From JAVBSN01 sp031547045 (lineage in GTDB: Bacteria > Bacillota > Clostridia > Lachnospirales > Lachnospiraceae): a stretch of 64,000 nucleotides of DNA. The DNA is taken from positions 1 through 64,000 of the forward strand of contig JAVBSN010000050.1 in assembly GCA_031547045.1 (NCBI GenBank), read 5' to 3'. Both the position numbers and the translations under genes were made by a program. Shown here in pieces: positions 1 through 8,257 of this stretch (within the stretch, counting starts at the first letter, position 1; each line of letters opens with the position of its first letter). The notes beneath the pieces are model-generated. The model searched no databases. It worked only from the letters and a program-made list of their open reading frames with translations, and was not told the origin of the DNA.

Positions 1-134
1 ATTACAGGTGAGTTAAGTTCTTGTGCTGTTAATAAAACTGATTTTGTCCACTCAAGGTTGTTGATATTGAATTGACCAACTGCATATTTACCAGCTTTTG
101 CTTTTGTTAACATTTCTTTTGCTGAAACTAACAT
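1..134 (-). CDS. fba: Class II fructose-bisphosphate aldolase, N-terminal fragment
   Basis: The minus strand from 134 reads a 44-residue open frame that runs off the window edge, beginning MLVSAKEMLTKAKAGKYAVG and continuing through QFNINNLEW. This is the characteristic N-terminus of class II (zinc-dependent) fructose-1,6-bisphosphate aldolase, the glycolytic enzyme that splits fructose-1,6-bisphosphate into DHAP and glyceraldehyde-3-phosphate in the cytoplasm. A TGGAGG ribosome binding site lies about 10 bases upstream of the ATG (145-150). The catalytic histidines and Asp lie outside the window, so only the start is seen. The family call is good; which class II subfamily cannot be told. Confidence 0.85.
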   Translation of the reverse strand, partial: MLVSAKEMLTKAKAGKYAVGQFNINNLEWTKSVLLTAQELNSPV

Positions 135-277
135 AGATAATTATCCTCCATATTCTTATATTAATATTATCGCGTATCTTATTAAATAAATACATTTCAT
201 TTACTATTTGACCGCGCATCTAACGACATTATACTCCATTACTTTATAAAAATAAAGAAAAAATGTTGGGTTGTGTA

Positions 278-727
278 TTATTTAATCCAGTATTTAGCTA
301 AATCCCCTATATAATCAATACCCCAAAATGCTAATAATATATTTCTTATAATAACATTTGCACCTAAGACTATTAATATAAACCATAAAAGCCATTCATT
401 AAACGGTGCATACACCTTATCATTTCTTCTAATCCTTGTAATTATTGCTCCTATATAAAAATAGGCACATACCAATCCACTTACTAATACTAATGGATTA
501 TATAGAAAGGATTCAATAAAATGAAAATCTAGCAAACTCTTAATCGCTCTAGTTCCGCCACATCCTGGACAGTATAAATGTGTTACTACTGCAAACATAC
601 ATGGTGATACTGAAAATGCTATCTTAAAATCAAATATCTTATATACTATAAAATATGCTAGTCCTATTATTAAGAAAAACGTACCTGTATAAAACCATGC
701 ATCACTCTCTGTTATCTTCTTTTTCAT
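278..727 (-). CDS. DUF2752 family membrane protein
   Basis: A small integral membrane protein of about 149 residues with several hydrophobic segments. It carries the CPGCGGTRA motif typical of DUF2752, a family of unknown function. Longer readings from 781 or 739 are possible, but the ATG at 727 (MKKKITES) has an AGGA/GGA-type ribosome binding site at suitable spacing, so this start is preferred. It is transcribed away from the neighbouring DUF4190 genes. DUF2752 proteins are often found beside DUF4190 or CD225-type small membrane proteins, so a shared membrane role is plausible, but no function is shown here. Confidence 0.75.
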   Translation of the reverse strand: MKKKITESDAWFYTGTFFLIIGLAYFIVYKIFDFKIAFSVSPCMFAVVTHLYCPGCGGTRAIKSLLDFHFIESFLYNPLVLVSGLVCAYFYIGAIITRIRRNDKVYAPFNEWLLWFILIVLGANVIIRNILLAFWGIDYIGDLAKYWIK

Positions 728-920
728 AACTATTTCCATTCCTAAATATAATATAATTTGCAACCTTATATATAATAGCATAGTATTATTTATATATCAA
801 AGATAACCATATATTTTTTTAAATATATTTTATGCCCCTGTGTATAGCTTGTTTGCCTTGATAATTATACATCTTTATGATATATTTTATTATATATTAT
901 TACATACTTGGAGGCGAATT

Positions 921-1187
921 ATGGATAGACAAAATGATGGTTTTTCAATTGCATCGCTAATACTTGGTATTATTGGTTTACTTTGTGCATGTTGCGGTTG
1001 CGGGTTTATATTTAATATTTTAGCAATTATTTTTGGATGGATTTCTGGACGAAATTCAGATGGTCAAAAAAGCAAGCTTGCATTTGCAGGTATAATATTA
1101 GGCATTGTCGGACTTGTATTATCAATAGGAATATTTGTATACGCTCTTATAAGCGGTGCTTACACCGAATATATGAACAGTTTATAA
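921..1187 (+). CDS. DUF4190 domain small membrane protein (paralog 1)
   Basis: An 88-residue protein with two hydrophobic helices joined by a basic loop, starting MDRQNDGFSIASLILG. The helix-1 motif ending in ACCGCG and the second helix (LAFAGIILGIVGLVL) identify DUF4190. The ATG at 921 is chosen over an earlier in-frame Met at 840 because GGAGG lies 8 bases before it. The next gene, a close paralog, starts 18 bases after its stop, so the two form an operon. The function of DUF4190 is unknown; the clustered cysteines at the end of helix 1 recur in all three paralogs in this window. Confidence 0.75.
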   Translation: MDRQNDGFSIASLILGIIGLLCACCGCGFIFNILAIIFGWISGRNSDGQKSKLAFAGIILGIVGLVLSIGIFVYALISGAYTEYMNSL

Positions 1188-1205
1188 TTTTAAGGAGGGA
1201 AGATT

Positions 1206-1481
1206 ATGGAACAGAATAAAAACGATGGTTTTTCAATTGCCGCCCTAATATTTGGTATTGTGGGTATTCTTTGCGGATGTTGTGGGTGTGGATACTTATT
1301 TAACATTATTGCAATTATTTTTGGAGCCGTTTCAAAGAAGAATTTCGAAGGTAAGAAGAGCGGTCTTGCAGTTGCAGGTATTGTATTAGGTGCTATAGGT
1401 GTTGTACTTTCAATAATAATGCTTGTTATCTTAATTGCAACTGGTGTTTATTCAGATTTTTATTATGATTATTATTATTAA
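1206..1481 (+). CDS. DUF4190 domain small membrane protein (paralog 2)
   Basis: A 91-residue two-helix membrane protein starting MEQNKNDGFSIAALIFG, with the same GCCGCG cluster and a basic inter-helix loop (KKNFEGKKS). It ends in a tyrosine-rich tail (YYDYYY). It follows paralog 1 by 18 bases and has its own AAGGAGGGA ribosome binding site. It is more similar, at protein and DNA level, to the DUF4190 part of the gene at 3302 than to paralog 1, suggesting local duplication. A terminator hairpin follows at 1501. Function unknown. Confidence 0.75.
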   Translation: MEQNKNDGFSIAALIFGIVGILCGCCGCGYLFNIIAIIFGAVSKKNFEGKKSGLAVAGIVLGAIGVVLSIIMLVILIATGVYSDFYYDYYY

Positions 1482-1500
1482 AGCATAGGTATTAATACAT

Positions 1501-1533
1501 AAAAAGCAATTCATACGTGGATTGCTTTTTTAT
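1501..1533 (+). terminator. Rho-independent terminator after the DUF4190 pair
   Basis: Ten-base stem AAAAAGCAAT (1501-1510) pairs with ATTGCTTTTT (1521-1530), running into a T-rich tail. Confidence 0.75.
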
Positions 1534-1598
1534 GTATACAAAACCTTTATTTAAGTGATATTATAACTATATTAAAATTAAGAAGGTGGGAATAAGAC

Positions 1599-3209
1599 TT
1601 GGAACAAAACAAAAACTCAATATTAAAAAACAAATATTTTTTATATCTTACTGAATTCTTTGCTGGTATGTCTGTTATGGCTATCGAATTAGGCTCAAGT
1701 AGATTATTAGCTCCTTATTTTAGTTCATCACAAATTGTATGGACTGTTATTATTGGAACAATTATGATTGCTATGGCTCTGGGAAACATATGGGGTGGAA
1801 AGATGGCTGATAAGAATCCTGATCCAGCCAAATTATACGGTCGATTATTAATAGCCGCTATTTGGACAGCACTTATTCCTATTGTGGGTAAATATGTAAT
1901 AGCCGGTGTTTCTATTATACTTGCAGCATTTGTTACGAAAAACTTTCTTGTATGGGCTTCCCTTGTAAGTTGTCTAGTGCTTTTTGTATTTCCACTTATG
2001 CTCTTGGGAACAGTGACACCTTCCCTAGCTAAGTACACAATGGATGATTTAGATAGCAATGCCTCTACTATTGGAAGACTTAATGCTCTTAATACTATAG
2101 GAAGTATTATAGGTACATTCTTACCAACATTTGTAACTATTCCTGCTGTTGGAACAGCCGCAACATTTTATATCTTTGCAATTATTTTAGCACTTTTAAG
2201 TATCTGCTATTTTATATCAAATAGAAAATTTATTAAACGTAGCGTTATTTCTCTAGTTTTAATTGCTGTTTTAAGTCTTTCTTCTGTTCACTATAGCTTT
2301 GCATTTTGGGAATCTGATTTAGTTTATGAAGGTGAATCTATATATAATTATTTGCAAGTAAATGAAACTGATAAATACATTTACTTATCAACCAATGTAT
2401 TATTTGGTGTTCAATCTATTATGATGAAAGATACTGAACTTACTGGAATGTATTATGACTATGCTTTAGCTGCTCCACTTATGGCTGGTATGAGTCAAAA
2501 TACAGAAGGCGATATTTTAATTTTAGGACTAGGTACTGGTACATTTGCAACTATGTGTAGTAATTATTTTCCTCAATCATCAATAGAAGGTGTAGAGATT
2601 GATAAAGATATTGCTTCCCTTGCTGAAGAGTATTTTTATCTTCCCGAAAGTGTAGATGTCGCAGTATATGATGGTAGAGCATACCTTCAAACAGATAAAA
2701 AATATGATGTAATTATGGTAGATGCCTATCAAGATATTACTATACCATTTCAAATGTCTACTGTTGAAATGTTCACTTTAGTTAAAGATCATTTAAAAGA
2801 AAACGGTGTTATGGTTGTTAACATGAATATGCGTTCTAGCAAGGAAGGCGCAATTAACGACTATCTTTGTGATACTATTGCTTCAGTATTTCCTTATTCC
2901 TACACTGCAACTGTTGGTTCTGGATCTAATACTGAATTATTTGCATCTTCCAATCCAGATATTATTAATAATCTTCAATGGTGGTGTGATAATAACTTAG
3001 AAAATACTTCTTTAAATAGTATGATGTGTAAGGTTTCTAATGATCTATTACCTTATGAAGGTGGCGAACTTATTCTAACTGATGACAAAGCTCCTGTAGA
3101 ATTATTAGGTATGAAGGTAATTGATGAAATTATTAATGATGAAATTACTTATTACAAGGATTTGTATAAAGAAGAAGGTATTGATGGCATTTTACAACTA
3201 CTTAACTAA
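1599..3209 (+). CDS. Membrane-bound spermidine synthase-like protein
   Basis: A 536-residue protein with two parts. Residues about 1-225 contain roughly seven transmembrane helices of the MFS-like type seen in 'fused MFS/spermidine synthase' proteins. The remainder is a Rossmann-fold polyamine aminopropyltransferase-like domain with the nucleotide-binding loop LGLGTGTFATM, an acidic EGVEIDKDI motif, YDGRAYLQ and VMVDAYQD. The start is TTG at 1599, supported by AGAAGGTGGG eight bases upstream; no ATG lies near. The classical spermidine synthase active-site sequence is not clearly kept (VDAYQD at that place), so the true substrate is unknown. It sits between DUF4190 genes with terminators before it and after the third one. 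Confidence 0.75.
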   Translation: MEQNKNSILKNKYFLYLTEFFAGMSVMAIELGSSRLLAPYFSSSQIVWTVIIGTIMIAMALGNIWGGKMADKNPDPAKLYGRLLIAAIWTALIPIVGKYVIAGVSIILAAFVTKNFLVWASLVSCLVLFVFPLMLLGTVTPSLAKYTMDDLDSNASTIGRLNALNTIGSIIGTFLPTFVTIPAVGTAATFYIFAIILALLSICYFISNRKFIKRSVISLVLIAVLSLSSVHYSFAFWESDLVYEGESIYNYLQVNETDKYIYLSTNVLFGVQSIMMKDTELTGMYYDYALAAPLMAGMSQNTEGDILILGLGTGTFATMCSNYFPQSSIEGVEIDKDIASLAEEYFYLPESVDVAVYDGRAYLQTDKKYDVIMVDAYQDITIPFQMSTVEMFTLVKDHLKENGVMVVNMNMRSSKEGAINDYLCDTIASVFPYSYTATVGSGSNTELFASSNPDIINNLQWWCDNNLENTSLNSMMCKVSNDLLPYEGGELILTDDKAPVELLGMKVIDEIINDEITYYKDLYKEEGIDGILQLLN

Positions 3210-3301
3210 TATGACAGAATTTTGTTATAATTTTTTATTTGATTAATATTCTTTACTATGTTATATTCTTAATATATATTTTTTTTAGGAGGATTGTTAC
3301 A

Positions 3302-3781
3302 ATGGATGAAAACAATAATGTAAACCCAGAATTTACACCTTCAGGAGCTTCTCCTGAGCCTACTTATACTGAACCAGCGCAACCTGTTTATAATGAGCCA
3401 GTTCAATCAACAGTATTTGAACCAACTCCACAGGAGCAAACAATTTACACTCAATCACCTGAGAGCCAAGCTTATTCTCAATCAACTTATTCAAATGATA
3501 ATACTTCTGATAAGAAGAATGATGGTTTCTCAATTGCATCTTTAATACTTGGTATTGTTGGTATTCTTTGCGGATGTTGTGGTTGTGGCTTCTTATTTAA
3601 TGTTCTTGCTATTATCTTTGGATGCGTTTCTAAGAAGAATTTTGAAGGTAAGAAGAGCACTCTTGCAATTGTAGGTCTTGTTCTTGGTGTTGTAGGTCTT
3701 GTTATTTCAATAATAATGATTATTTATTTCTTTGCAACTGGCGCTTATACTGCCTATATGGATGATTATTATTACTACTAG
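3302..3781 (+). CDS. DUF4190 membrane protein with disordered N-terminal tail (paralog 3)
   Basis: A 159-residue protein. Residues 1-75 are a Pro/Glu/Gln/Ser/Tyr-rich, probably disordered segment with repeated PxYxEP-like units. Residues 76-159 are a DUF4190 domain (NDGFSIASLILGIVGILCGC) almost identical to the paralog at 1206, also ending in YYYY. ATG at 3302 is preferred to the earlier in-frame Met at 3239 because AGGAGG lies 9 bases upstream. The N-terminus probably faces the cytoplasm, but topology is not shown. Function unknown. Confidence 0.72.
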   Translation: MDENNNVNPEFTPSGASPEPTYTEPAQPVYNEPVQSTVFEPTPQEQTIYTQSPESQAYSQSTYSNDNTSDKKNDGFSIASLILGIVGILCGCCGCGFLFNVLAIIFGCVSKKNFEGKKSTLAIVGLVLGVVGLVISIIMIIYFFATGAYTAYMDDYYYY

Positions 3782-3801
3782 AATATTATTTTAGTATTTA
3801 A

Positions 3802-3835
3802 TAGAGCATTTCCTAACGGAAATGCTCTATTTTTT
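3802..3835. terminator. Bidirectional terminator between DUF4190 paralog 3 and the MATE gene
   Basis: Stem TAGAGCATTT (3802-3811) pairs with AAATGCTCTA (3820-3829) and is followed by T6 on the plus strand. It sits between convergent genes and overlaps the 3' end of the minus-strand MATE gene. Confidence 0.75.
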
Positions 3836-5159
3836 ATACTACAAAACTCTTTTCTTTCCATTTGCCACTTTGCCATCTTATAAAGAATATTACAAACCTA
3901 AGAAGGTCATCTAATGCCATTCCTATCCAAACTCCTACTAATCCCATATTAAATACTATTCCAAATATGTAAGCAAATAAAACTGCTACTGCCCATTGAG
4001 ATATTATTCCTATAATTATTGGATATTTAACATCTCCTGTTGCTTGAAGTGATTTTACTGTAATTATATTTCCCGCTTTACCCACTTGAAGTATTGCATC
4101 AACAAATAATACAGTTCTTGAAAGTTCTATAACCACAGGTGTTGCTTTGAATATTCCTAATATAGGATTTAAAAATATTATTAATATTATATCCATTGAT
4201 ACTGATACAATTATAGATTGAACTAATGTCTTCTTATACAATTTATCAACTTCTTCATATTTCTCTGCACCAATATATCTGCCTATCATTATTTGAGAGC
4301 CAGCTCCTACTGCCATTGCAAATAAATATGAAAATCTTATAGCTATTGTTAGATAACTCTTTGAGGTAATTGCTACTATACCAAACATGTTTATCATTCC
4401 AAGAATAACTGTCTGTGATAGATTGTAAGATATACTCTCGCCACCTGATGGAATTCCAATCTGAAGAATCTTGTTAAGTTCACCATAAGGAAAGGGTTTC
4501 AAGCTCTTTAGCGATGCCTTTAATGGTGATTTTTTCATATAAATATATATTATAATTATCAATCCTATAATTCTACTTATTACTGTTGATATGGCTGCAC
4601 CCTTTACCCCCAATACTGGGAATGGGCCTAACCCGTTAATTAAAAATGCATTGCCTATTATATTGAATATATTAATAGCTATTGACACTATCATAGAATA
4701 CTTCATTAAATTAACTGATTTAAATATACTTGAAAATGTAGCTATCATTGCATCTAGTATAACAAACGCTCCAACAATATAAGTATATGCTATTGTATCT
4801 GCCATAAGTTCTTCTGGAACTTTAAGTAACCCATATATCTCATTTCCAAACCCCAATAATAAAATACTAACCACAATGCCTGCTACTATATTAAGTATTA
4901 TTCCAATTGTAATTACACTACTGGCTCTTTTTGTTTCTCCTGCTCCTAAGTACTGAGATATTAGTATAGTAAGTGCAAGACAGGTAACATTAAATATCAT
5001 TATTATTAGAGAAAATATTTGATTGGCATTTTGAACTGCACCAACTGCATTTTGTGAGTAATTGCTTATCATAATCTGATCAATACTTCCTACTAATATT
5101 TGTAATGCTAGCTCTATAAATATAGGCCAAGTTATTTTGAATAATGTCGTCTCTTTCAC
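3834..5159 (-). CDS. MATE family multidrug/Na+ antiporter
   Basis: A polytopic membrane protein of about 441 residues with two MATE-type repeats, opening ETTLFKITWPIFIELALQ. The length and 12-helix pattern fit the MATE (NorM/DinF-like) exporters, which extrude cationic drugs or metabolites in exchange for Na+ or H+. GTG at 5159 is chosen as start. A TTG six bases upstream (5165) would lie only 2 bases from AGGAGG, whereas the GTG has 8-base spacing. The substrate cannot be read from sequence. It is monocistronic, facing a repeat-containing intergenic region. Confidence 0.85.
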   Translation of the reverse strand: MKETTLFKITWPIFIELALQILVGSIDQIMISNYSQNAVGAVQNANQIFSLIIMIFNVTCLALTILISQYLGAGETKRASSVITIGIILNIVAGIVVSILLLGFGNEIYGLLKVPEELMADTIAYTYIVGAFVILDAMIATFSSIFKSVNLMKYSMIVSIAINIFNIIGNAFLINGLGPFPVLGVKGAAISTVISRIIGLIIIIYIYMKKSPLKASLKSLKPFPYGELNKILQIGIPSGGESISYNLSQTVILGMINMFGIVAITSKSYLTIAIRFSYLFAMAVGAGSQIMIGRYIGAEKYEEVDKLYKKTLVQSIIVSVSMDIILIIFLNPILGIFKATPVVIELSRTVLFVDAILQVGKAGNIITVKSLQATGDVKYPIIIGIISQWAVAVLFAYIFGIVFNMGLVGVWIGMALDDLLRFVIFFIRWQSGKWKEKSFVV

Positions 5160-5224
5160 AACCAATACCTCCTTTTTATAATACTTTTTGACAAAGTATA
5201 CCGTATACTCTAAATTCTATAACA

Positions 5225-5296
5225 CCTTATTAAGTGTATAGGTATGCATTCTCACTAAACTCGACAATACCTCGTTAAGTGATAATAGTATACCCA
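5225..5296 (+). repeat. Dispersed intergenic hairpin repeat, copy A
   Basis: Contains TCTCACTAA and, about 20 bases on, TTAAGTGATA, then ATAGTATACCCAATAT. The same order of blocks recurs at 13150, 14368 and 16690, with a partial match at 11449. The CACTAA and TTAAGTG blocks can pair to form a hairpin. Confidence 0.55.
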
Positions 5297-5555
5297 ATAT
5301 AACACAATGATTAATTATTAAAATACAAATTTCTTTAATTATATATGAATTTTATTCGAAATTTGTCCACCTAAAATTATCAACTGGTAATATTTACTTA
5401 TTTATTATTTTTCGTAATATTTTCGTTTGTTTATTTAGATTTATTTTAGTTTTTGTTAATACTTTGAACACAGAATGAACACATTTATTTTCTATACTAA
5501 TAATTGTAAGAGCTTTTCATATATTTGAATCCTCTCCCCCTCATTTTTTTAAAGT

Positions 5556-5586
5556 AGGCACCGCTTGTCGGTGCCTATCTTTTTTT
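5556..5586 (+). terminator. Orphan plus-strand terminator
   Basis: Stem AGGCACCG, loop CTTGT, stem CGGTGCCT, then ATCTTTTTTT. This is a strong intrinsic terminator oriented plus, yet no plus-strand gene precedes it within the preceding 400 bases. It could end a small RNA; see findings. Confidence 0.7.
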
Positions 5587-5594
5587 GCATCAAA

Positions 5595-5647
5595 ATAATA
5601 AGACGAAACTCTATATTACCTATAGACTTTCGCCTTATTATTTTTGT
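5595..5647 (-). terminator. Hairpin terminator of the aminotransferase gene
   Basis: AATAATAAGACGAAA at the left pairs with TTTCGCCTTATTATT at the right (one mismatch) around a 20-base loop, 15 bases beyond the stop codon of the minus-strand aminotransferase. T-rich ends exist on both strands. Confidence 0.6.
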
Positions 5648-5662
5648 CTCTAATATAAAATC

Positions 5663-6850
5663 CTATCTATACTCTTGGTTTACAAATTTCTCAAATACTT
5701 CTATAGATCTTAATACTTTCTCTGTTGGTACACAGTAAGCAATTCTAAAGTGTCCTGTTACGCCAAAACTATCACTTGGAACTAATAACAAGTCATATTT
5801 TAGTGCCTTATTACAGAAAGCAACTGCATCTTCTTCTAATGCCTTAGGGAATATATAGAAAGTTCCACCTGGTTCAACAATATCAAATCCCATTCTAGTT
5901 AATTCTTTATATAGGATATTTTTATTTTCTTCGTATACTGAAATATCTGCTGTTTCATCAATACATTTTGCAACTGCATATTGCATCATTGATGATGGAC
6001 AGTTGTGACCAATACCTCTAGATATTTGTCCACACATATCAACTATTAAATCTGCATCTTTACAAGCTGGATTAACTGCTATATATCCAATTCTTTCACC
6101 TGGAAGTGAAAGTGATTTACTAAATGAATAGCAAGTAATTGTATTATCATAGAAGTTTGCTACAAATGGAGCATCTACACCTGCAAATACAATCTCCCTA
6201 TATGGTTCATCAGATACAAGATAGATGTCATGTCCATACTCTTCCTCTTTAGCCTTAAGAATCTCTGCTAACTTCTTAATTGTCTCTGTAGAGTATACAA
6301 TACCTGAAGGATTGTTAGGTGTATTAATAAGTATTGCCATAACCTTAGGGTTAAGCATCTTTTCAAACTCATCAAAATTAATCTGAAAACTTGTTATATC
6401 TGCTGGCACTATTTTAAGGGTAGCTCCTGTTGTCTCAACATATGGCCTATACTCTGGAAAAAATGGTGCAAATGTTATCACTTCATCTTCTGGAACTGTT
6501 ACTGCTCTAAATACATGAGCAATTGCTGCTGCCGCTCCTGACACTGGAAATATATTACTTGCCTTATATTCCATATTAAATCTTCTATTTAACGAATCTG
6601 CTATATCTTTCTTTACGCTATTAATACCTAAACTTGGGCTATAACCATGCAATGCTACTGGATCCATTCTTTCAGCTAAATCTATAAGTGCCTCTGTAAC
6701 ACTATTAGGTGCAGGAACAGATGGATTTCCTAGACTATAATCAAATACATTTTCATATCCAATCTCTGTTGCTCTTTTTCCACCGTATTCAGCAATATTT
6801 CTAATTACTGATTTTTGACTTGTCATATCTATAAATTTCTGTGCTAACAT
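5663..6850 (-). CDS. PLP-dependent class I/II aminotransferase
   Basis: A 395-residue cytoplasmic enzyme of the AspC-like fold-type I family. Recognisable marks are FDYSLGNPSVPAP near the N-terminus, LINTPNNPSG, the SDEPYREIVF segment, and the Schiff-base lysine in CYSFSKSLSLPGERIGY. It transfers an amino group between an amino acid and a 2-oxo acid; substrate preference (aspartate, aromatic or other) cannot be told. The ATG at 6850 has GAGGAG about 5 bases upstream. It is monocistronic and ends in a hairpin. Confidence 0.88.
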   Translation of the reverse strand: MLAQKFIDMTSQKSVIRNIAEYGGKRATEIGYENVFDYSLGNPSVPAPNSVTEALIDLAERMDPVALHGYSPSLGINSVKKDIADSLNRRFNMEYKASNIFPVSGAAAAIAHVFRAVTVPEDEVITFAPFFPEYRPYVETTGATLKIVPADITSFQINFDEFEKMLNPKVMAILINTPNNPSGIVYSTETIKKLAEILKAKEEEYGHDIYLVSDEPYREIVFAGVDAPFVANFYDNTITCYSFSKSLSLPGERIGYIAVNPACKDADLIVDMCGQISRGIGHNCPSSMMQYAVAKCIDETADISVYEENKNILYKELTRMGFDIVEPGGTFYIFPKALEEDAVAFCNKALKYDLLLVPSDSFGVTGHFRIAYCVPTEKVLRSIEVFEKFVNQEYR

Positions 6851-6936
6851 ATTACTCCTCTTTTCTTATAATATATATATTATAAATAAACTAACTAACA
6901 TATTAGCAAGCTTACTTATTTACGTCAAGAATTAAC

Positions 6937-7413
6937 TTAATATCCTTTGTCTGCTATAATCTTATTAATCTGTTTTTTCAGCTCTAATGCTTGGGCTTCA
7001 TAATTTTCTATAATTACTCTCTTCTTAGCTATGACTTGTGTAAGATTATTTATTCTTGTATTTATATTAGGCTTCTTACTTTTACCTGCCAGCTTTTCAA
7101 TTATAGGCACCTCTAGATTATCTACAAGTTGGGCTATTGCTTTTATTGTGTCATACAATAATTTTAATATAAAAGGTATCAAAAATATAATGGCTATATC
7201 CACAAAATTACACACTATTATCATTACAATTATCCAAAAAATATACGCTATAACGTTAATAGGTAGCTGTTTTTTGCGTTTAATTAATACATTTAACTCA
7301 CATTCTCTAGCACAGAGTTCAATCGCTTCCTCTTCTTTATGTAGTATAAAAGTTTCTCGCTCATTATATAATTTTTGTAACTCCTCGTCCACTTCACTCA
7401 TATATTCATTCAT
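6937..7413 (-). CDS. Hypothetical coiled-coil membrane protein
   Basis: About 158 residues, no family recognised. Residues 1-50 and the last 50 are charged and heptad-like (probable coiled coils). They flank a central hydrophobic hairpin with two membrane segments (INVIAYIFWIIVMIIVCNF and VDIAIIFLIPFIL). Start: the ATG at 7413 (MNEYMSEVDEE) has GGGGG nine bases upstream, while the in-frame ATG at 7440 has no ribosome binding site. It is divergent from the ABC transporter operon. A structural or scaffolding role is only a guess. Confidence 0.6.
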   Translation of the reverse strand: MNEYMSEVDEELQKLYNERETFILHKEEEAIELCARECELNVLIKRKKQLPINVIAYIFWIIVMIIVCNFVDIAIIFLIPFILKLLYDTIKAIAQLVDNLEVPIIEKLAGKSKKPNINTRINNLTQVIAKKRVIIENYEAQALELKKQINKIIADKGY

Positions 7414-7555
7414 ATAACATTTCCCCCAAATTTTATACATTCTTTATATTATATTAATACACTTTTCACCTAATATCAATTATACTTTATTGTAGGAGTA
7501 TTGTATAATACTATTACACTATTACTTACTTTGTTTTACGAAAGGAATTTTTCTG

Positions 7556-8257
7556 ATGTCACTTATTGAATTTAGAGATATAAAAAAAGAATACCATGTG
7601 GGGGACGTGGCAATTACTGCCGTTAAAGATTGTTCTTTCACTATTGAAAAAGGAGAATTAGTTGTAATTTTAGGTCCTTCTGGAGCTGGTAAAACTACTG
7701 TTCTTAACCTACTTGGCGGAATGGATACTACAACTGATGGAAGTATTATTGTTGATGGCAATAATATTCATAAATATAATCGTCGTCAACTAATTGATTA
7801 TAGAAGAAATGATATAGGATTTGTTTTTCAATTTTATAATCTTGTAGCTAATTTAACAGCTTTGGAAAATGTAGAACTTGCTTGCCAAATTTGTCCTAAT
7901 TCTCTTGACCCTAAGACTATTTTAGAACAAGTTGGATTATCAGAGCGTATAAATAGTTTCCCTGCTCAATTATCTGGTGGCGAACAGCAACGTGTTGCCA
8001 TTGCAAGAGCTATTGCTAAGAATCCAAAATTATTATTATGTGACGAACCCACTGGTGCTCTTGATAGTGAAACAGGTCAATTAATAATTCATTTATTACA
8101 AAAGAATTGCAAAGAAATGGGCATGACTACTGTCTTAATAACTCACAACGCTGTAATTGCTGAGATTGCTGATAAGGTTATTAAGATTAAAAATGGAACT
8201 GTTAAGAGCATTAAAATTAATGAACATCCCAAAAATGCTGATGAGATTGTGTGGTGA
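7556..8257 (+). CDS. ABC transporter ATP-binding protein (LolD/MacB type)
   Basis: A 233-residue ATPase with Walker A GPSGAGKTT, the Q-loop region VFQFYNLVANLTALENVELA, signature LSGGEQQRVAIARA, Walker B LLLCDEPTGALDSETG and the H-loop ITHNA. The Q-loop/PTGALD pattern is that of the MacB/LolD/BceA family that partners FtsX-type permeases. Its stop overlaps the start of the permease gene by 7 bases, so translation is coupled. AAGGAA precedes the ATG. Confidence 0.92.
   Translation: MSLIEFRDIKKEYHVGDVAITAVKDCSFTIEKGELVVILGPSGAGKTTVLNLLGGMDTTTDGSIIVDGNNIHKYNRRQLIDYRRNDIGFVFQFYNLVANLTALENVELACQICPNSLDPKTILEQVGLSERINSFPAQLSGGEQQRVAIARAIAKNPKLLLCDEPTGALDSETGQLIIHLLQKNCKEMGMTTVLITHNAVIAEIADKVIKIKNGTVKSIKINEHPKNADEIVW

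Larger units (their letters stand above)
5160..5662. other. 500-base intergenic region with repeat element and two terminators
   Basis: No open frame of note. It holds a 15-base palindrome AGTATACCGTATACT (5195-5209), copy A of the dispersed hairpin repeat (about 5225-5296), an AT-rich stretch, a strong orphan plus-strand terminator (5556-5585), and the hairpin that ends the aminotransferase gene (5595-5645). Confidence 0.6.

Noticed and set aside
7522..7761. Minus-strand frame overlapping the ABC ATPase start
   Set aside because: Antisense shadow of the ATPase gene, no ribosome binding site and no family resemblance.
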